Of a stretch of 23,857 nucleotides of DNA, positions 20,547 to 23,857 are shown piece after piece. Both the position numbers and the translations under genes were made by a program. Under the pieces are notes generated by a model. The model saw nothing but the letters and a program-made list of their open reading frames with translations, made no database searches and had not been told where the DNA came from. Within the stretch, counting starts at the first letter, position 1, and each line of letters starts with the position of its first letter. This DNA is from an uncultured bacterium. Its GTDB lineage: Bacteria > Bacillota > Clostridia > Lachnospirales > Lachnospiraceae. Location of the stretch: the NCBI GenBank assembly GCA_905215775.1, contig CAJMRM010000051.1:1-23857 (forward strand), read 5' to 3'.

Positions 20547-22088
20547 ATGCGTGCAGAACAGAAAACAGATGTGAAAAACAGTGTGGGCCGTATGGCGTTT
20601 GTGATCCTTTCCGTACTGATCCAGGCGGGCTGGCTCCTTCTGATCTTCCTGCGCCTGAACCGGTATTCCTGGCTCATCTCGATGATCACCACCGTTGCCG
20701 CCATGGTCGTGGTGCTGCGGATCTATGCGTCCAGGGAAAACTCTGCCTATAAGATCCTATGGATCATGCTGATCCTGGCGGCTCCGGTCATGGGGCTGTG
20801 CCTGTATGTGCTCCTGGGCCACTCCATGGTGCTGCGGCTCATGACAAAGCGCCACGGGGAGATCAAGGGAAAGCTGGCGGGGCTCATTGCCCAGGATCCG
20901 CAGGTCCTGACAGAGATGGACGCCCAGGACCGGGCGGCGGCCAACCAGTCCCGGTACATCAGCAGCTTTGGAAAATATCCCGTATACCGGAATACAGACG
21001 TGGAATTTTACAGCGATGCCTCGGACGGACTGGAGGCCCAGAAAAAGGCTCTTTCCGGGGCAAAGGAATTCATTTTTATGGAATACCATGCCATTGAGGA
21101 CAGTACCTCCTTTGCGGGGATCCGGGAGATCCTGGCGCAGAAGGTGAAGGAGGGCGTGGAGGTGCGCCTCCTGTACGACGATGTGGGAAGCGTGGGCTTC
21201 ATAAGCCCCGAGTTCATTAAACGGATGGAGGCCGACGGGATCCAGTGCCGGGTATTCAATCCCATGGTTCCCATGCTCCATGTGTTTATGAACAACCGGG
21301 ATCACCGGAAGATCACCGTGGTGGACGGGAGAGTGGGCTTTACCGGCGGCTACAATCTGGCAGACGAATATTTCAACCTCACAAGTCCCTATGGGCACTG
21401 GAAGGACACGGGCGTCCGGCTGGAGGGCGACGCTGTAAAGAATCTGACGGTGCTGTTCCTGGAAATGTGGAATTCCGTGAAGACGACGGATACGGATTTT
21501 GCCAGGTATCTGCCGGATCCCGGTTATACGGCCAAGGGCCGCGGCTTTGTACAGCCCTACGGCGACAATCCTCTGAACGGGGAACCGGTGGGCGAGAATG
21601 TGTACATGAACATAATAAAAAATGCAAAGGATTACGTATACTTTACGACGCCCTATCTGATCGTCAGCGACGAACTGAGCCGGGAGCTGAGGCTGGCAGC
21701 CAAGCGGGGCGTGGACGTTCGGATCATCACTCCGGGGATCCCGGATAAAAAGGCGGTGTTCCAGGTGACCCGGTCCTATTATGCGGGACTGGTGCGGGAC
21801 GGAGTCCGGATCTATGAGTATACGCCAGGCTTCATCCACGCCAAGCAGTGCGTCTGCGATGGGGAGACGGCGGCGGTGGGAACCATCAACCTGGATTACA
21901 GGAGCCTGTACCTGCATTTTGAAAACGGCGTATTCCTTTATGACTGTGAGGCTATTAAGGATATACGGGCCGATTTCGACGGATTGTTCCCCATCTGTCA
22001 GGAGGTAACGGAGGAATACAGGAGCGGCCGCTCGGCGGTCTTAAGGATCGGCCAGTGCATCCTGCGGCTTGCGGCCCCTCTTCTATAA
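20547..22088 (+). CDS. cls: Cardiolipin synthase (phospholipase D family)
   Basis: A 513-residue membrane enzyme that joins two phosphatidylglycerols to make cardiolipin and glycerol. Hydrophobic segments lie at about 17-36, 42-58 and 69-91. Two phospholipase D motifs follow: HRKITVVD (H253, K255, D260) with GFTGGYNLADEY after it, and HAKQCVCD (H431, K433, D438) with GTINLDYRSLYLHFE. Both active-site halves are complete. The start is ATG 20547, two bases after the DegV stop, with AGAGGG upstream; a longer reading upstream overlaps the DegV gene and is not the family start. Length is normal for ClsA-type enzymes. A terminator follows at 22101. Confidence 0.95.
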   Translation: MRAEQKTDVKNSVGRMAFVILSVLIQAGWLLLIFLRLNRYSWLISMITTVAAMVVVLRIYASRENSAYKILWIMLILAAPVMGLCLYVLLGHSMVLRLMTKRHGEIKGKLAGLIAQDPQVLTEMDAQDRAAANQSRYISSFGKYPVYRNTDVEFYSDASDGLEAQKKALSGAKEFIFMEYHAIEDSTSFAGIREILAQKVKEGVEVRLLYDDVGSVGFISPEFIKRMEADGIQCRVFNPMVPMLHVFMNNRDHRKITVVDGRVGFTGGYNLADEYFNLTSPYGHWKDTGVRLEGDAVKNLTVLFLEMWNSVKTTDTDFARYLPDPGYTAKGRGFVQPYGDNPLNGEPVGENVYMNIIKNAKDYVYFTTPYLIVSDELSRELRLAAKRGVDVRIITPGIPDKKAVFQVTRSYYAGLVRDGVRIYEYTPGFIHAKQCVCDGETAAVGTINLDYRSLYLHFENGVFLYDCEAIKDIRADFDGLFPICQEVTEEYRSGRSAVLRIGQCILRLAAPLL

Positions 22089-22100
22089 AAATAAGGATCG

Positions 22101-22149
22101 CCTGGCTGTTCTCAGATGGGAAATCAGAGAACAGCCGGGTTGTTTTTTT
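22101..22149 (+). terminator. Terminator of the DegV-cls operon
   Basis: CCTGGCTGTTCTC (22101-22113) pairs with GAGAACAGCCGGG (22127-22139), one G-T wobble, followed by a T tract through 22149. Confidence 0.9.
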
Positions 22150-22168
22150 CAAAAACCCATGCTAGAAT
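22140..22168 (+). promoter_or_regulatory. Promoter of the MATE gene, overlapping the terminator tail
   Basis: TTGTTT (22140-22145), 17 bases, TAGAAT (22163-22168). The -35 box is the T tract of the upstream terminator, so the two elements share bases. Confidence 0.5.
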
Positions 22169-22200
22169 AATAGCTATCAGAAAAAAGGGGAATCGAAGGA

Positions 22201-23580
22201 ATGGCTTCACTGAAGAAATTATTTGCGCCCGTGGATATGACGGTGGGAAAACCATGGAAAAATATCGCGCTTTTTACGGTTCCGATGATCATCGGAAACA
22301 TCGCGCAGCAGCTTTATAACACCGTAGACAGCATTGTTGTGGGAAAGTTCGTCGGAGACAATGCCCTGGCGGCTGTGGGCAGCGCCAGTCCCATCTTTAA
22401 TCTGCTTCTGGTACTCTTTATCGGGATCTCGGTGGGAACCAGCGTCATGGTCTCCCAGTATTTTGGGGCCAGGGACAGGGAGCAGCTTTCCAGGACCATC
22501 GGCTGCTGTGTGACCCTGACGGCAGCGGCCTCGGTGTTTATTATGATCGTGGGCTCCATCATCGTCCGCCCTCTGCTGGAGCTTCTGCATACGCCGGCCA
22601 GCATCATCGACTGGTGTGCGTCGTATCTGACGGTGCTGTTCTACGGCATTGCCGGAGTTGCCTATTACAATATCCTGGGCGGCGTCCTGCGGGGCCTGGG
22701 AGACTCGGTTTCCGCGCTGGTCTATCTGCTGGTGGCCACGGTCATCAACATCGTCCTGGATGTGTGGTTTGTTGCGGGCCTGGGCCTGGGAGTCTTCGGC
22801 GTTGCCCTGGCCACAGCCATTGCCCAGGCGGTATCCGCCGTCCTGTGCTTTTTAAAGCTTGCCAGAATGAGCGAGCTCTTTGATATGAAGCCCCGGTATT
22901 TAAAGGTACACGGGGAAAATGCATTCAATATCATCCGTCTGGGCCTTCCGTCTGGCCTGACCCAGGCCATCTTTTCCCTGGCCATGATCATGGTCCAGTC
23001 GCTGACCAACAGCTTTGGAGAGATGCTCATTGCAGCCAATGTAATCATCATGCGTGTGGACGGCTTTGCCATGATGCCCAATTTCTCCTTCGGCACCACA
23101 ATGACCACCTACGCGGGTCAGAACGTGGGAGCAAAGCAGTATGACCGGGTGGAGCAGGGAGCAAAGCAGGGAACCCTCATGGCCATGGGCGTTTCGGCTG
23201 CCATCACAGCCCTGATCCTCTTATTCGGCAGATACCTGATGGGGATCTTTACCTCCACCACGGAGCTGGTGGATCTAAGCTTCCGCATGATGCGGATCCT
23301 GGCCGTGGGGTATATCGCCATGGCCGTGACCCAGAGCCTTTCCGGCGTCATGCGGGGAGCCGGAGATACCATGACGCCCATGTGGATCTCCCTGTTTACC
23401 ACGGTGGTGATCCGGGTGCCGGTGGCCTACGGGATCTCCTGGCTCACAAGAACGCCGGAGCTGCCCAATGGCCGCAGCGAGTGCGTATTTATCTCCCTGC
23501 TCCTTTCCTGGACCCTGGGCGCCGTCATAACGGCTGTCTGCTATAAGAGAGGCCGCTGGAAAAAGAAAGCGATCCAGTAA
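22201..23580 (+). CDS. MATE-family multidrug/sodium exporter
   Basis: A 459-residue membrane protein of the MATE (MOP superfamily) type, expected to expel cationic drugs or metabolites in exchange for sodium or protons. Twelve hydrophobic segments in two similar halves; the first half has ALFTVPMIIGNIAQQLYNTVDS, then VGKFVGDNALAAVGSASP and GISVGTSVMVSQYFGA. The second half repeats the pattern with FNIIRLGLPSGLTQAIFSLA and GTTMTTYAGQNVGAKQYDR. The loop GVLRGLGDS and its partner GVMRGAGDT are typical. Substrate cannot be judged. Start ATG 22201 has AAGGGG nine bases upstream. It is a single gene between the cls terminator and the PPC-domain gene. Confidence 0.93.
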   Translation: MASLKKLFAPVDMTVGKPWKNIALFTVPMIIGNIAQQLYNTVDSIVVGKFVGDNALAAVGSASPIFNLLLVLFIGISVGTSVMVSQYFGARDREQLSRTIGCCVTLTAAASVFIMIVGSIIVRPLLELLHTPASIIDWCASYLTVLFYGIAGVAYYNILGGVLRGLGDSVSALVYLLVATVINIVLDVWFVAGLGLGVFGVALATAIAQAVSAVLCFLKLARMSELFDMKPRYLKVHGENAFNIIRLGLPSGLTQAIFSLAMIMVQSLTNSFGEMLIAANVIIMRVDGFAMMPNFSFGTTMTTYAGQNVGAKQYDRVEQGAKQGTLMAMGVSAAITALILLFGRYLMGIFTSTTELVDLSFRMMRILAVGYIAMAVTQSLSGVMRGAGDTMTPMWISLFTTVVIRVPVAYGISWLTRTPELPNGRSECVFISLLLSWTLGAVITAVCYKRGRWKKKAIQ

Positions 23581-23625
23581 AAATGGAACACTGATACTAT
23601 ATAATATGGAAGGAGACCGTTTACT

Positions 23626-23857
23626 ATGGAATACCGCAGATTTGAAAACACGGTGATCGTCCGCATGGACAGAAATGAGGACCTGTTTGCAGAGCTCAGA
23701 AAGGTGGCTCTTAAGGAGAACATAAAATTAGCCAGCATCAGCGCCCTGGGTACCTTCAGCCACATGAATGTGGGCGTTTACGACCTGGACCAGAGAAAGT
23801 TCGTGGGCAATGATTTTGACGGCATGTTCGAGATCGTATCCCTCACCGGGACCATCA
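23626..23857 (+). CDS. PPC/DUF296-domain protein (cut by window end)
   Basis: The first 77 residues of a protein running off the window. It reads MEYRRFENTVIVRMDRNEDL, then FAELRKVALKENIKLASISALGTFSHMNVGVYD and ends in MFEIVSLTGTI. This matches the PPC (DUF296, plants-and-prokaryotes conserved) domain, a trimeric fold in small bacterial proteins of about 140 residues whose role is not settled; plant versions are linked to AT-hook DNA binding. AAGGAG lies about 12 bases before the ATG. It follows the MATE gene by 45 bases on the same strand and may be co-transcribed with it. Confidence 0.85.
   Translation, partial: MEYRRFENTVIVRMDRNEDLFAELRKVALKENIKLASISALGTFSHMNVGVYDLDQRKFVGNDFDGMFEIVSLTGTI

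Noticed and set aside
23600..23605. TATAAT as a promoter for the PPC-domain gene
   Set aside because: It would start transcription inside the ribosome site, and no -35 box is found 17 bases upstream.
1..23857. CRISPR arrays, tRNA or rRNA genes, insertion sequences, prophage genes
   Set aside because: No evenly spaced direct repeats, no cloverleaf or rRNA motifs, and no transposase, integrase or phage protein were seen on either strand.

Overview
The window looks like a chromosomal stretch from a Gram-positive anaerobe of the Clostridia, most likely a Lachnospiraceae gut commensal. Reasons: moderately GC-rich DNA with strong GGAGG ribosome sites and TTGACA/TATAAT promoters, a gap-pgk-tpiA glycolytic cluster, several ferredoxin-type proteins, GltS under a CitA/CitB-type two-component system, and orphan lipoprotein binding proteins. 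Species cannot be fixed from sequence alone. No rRNA, tRNA, CRISPR array or complete mobile element was seen.

Layout. (1) 1-1226 is visibly AT-rich and foreign-looking: a DUF3990 (ADP-ribosyltransferase-like) gene broken by two one-base deletions, plus an overlapping partner gene. It abuts a 44-codon tail of an ABC-transporter permease (1228-1362), so it probably replaced the front of that gene. (2) 1365-2793, minus strand: a single-gene unit for a thioredoxin/thioredoxin-reductase fusion. (3) 2951-6737, minus strand: two iron-sulfur operons. The first encodes a 2x[4Fe-4S] ferredoxin and a NapH-like membrane protein. The second encodes a DUF134 regulator, a NifX-like protein, two MinD/Mrp-type ATPases carrying ferredoxin domains, and a second NifX-like protein. 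(4) 6833-9428, plus strand: an orphan family-5 solute-binding lipoprotein and a membrane-anchored amidase. (5) 9506-11477, minus strand: an orphan TAXI-type binding lipoprotein with a PHP phosphoesterase. (6) 11526-15369, minus strand: gltS preceded by its likely histidine kinase and response regulator. (7) 15403-18937, plus strand: gap, pgk and tpiA, with a structured element between gap and pgk. (8) 18944-23857: a TetR regulator (minus), then DegV, cardiolipin synthase, a MATE exporter and the start of a PPC/DUF296 protein (plus).

How the parts work together. The iron-sulfur block looks like one functional unit: the paired NifX-like and ATPase/ferredoxin proteins resemble the orange-protein (ORP)/MinD clusters of sulfate reducers, with DUF134 as probable regulator and the ferredoxin/membrane pair as a possible electron donor. 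The kinase/regulator pair probably controls gltS through four TTAC repeats just upstream of its promoter. The glycolysis genes form the three-carbon section of the pathway, each with its own strong ribosome site. The features I find most unusual are the probable ATA start codon of the DUF134 gene, the perfect 16-bp inverted repeat holding its -35 box, the folded leader in front of pgk, and the TTAC repeat array before gltS.
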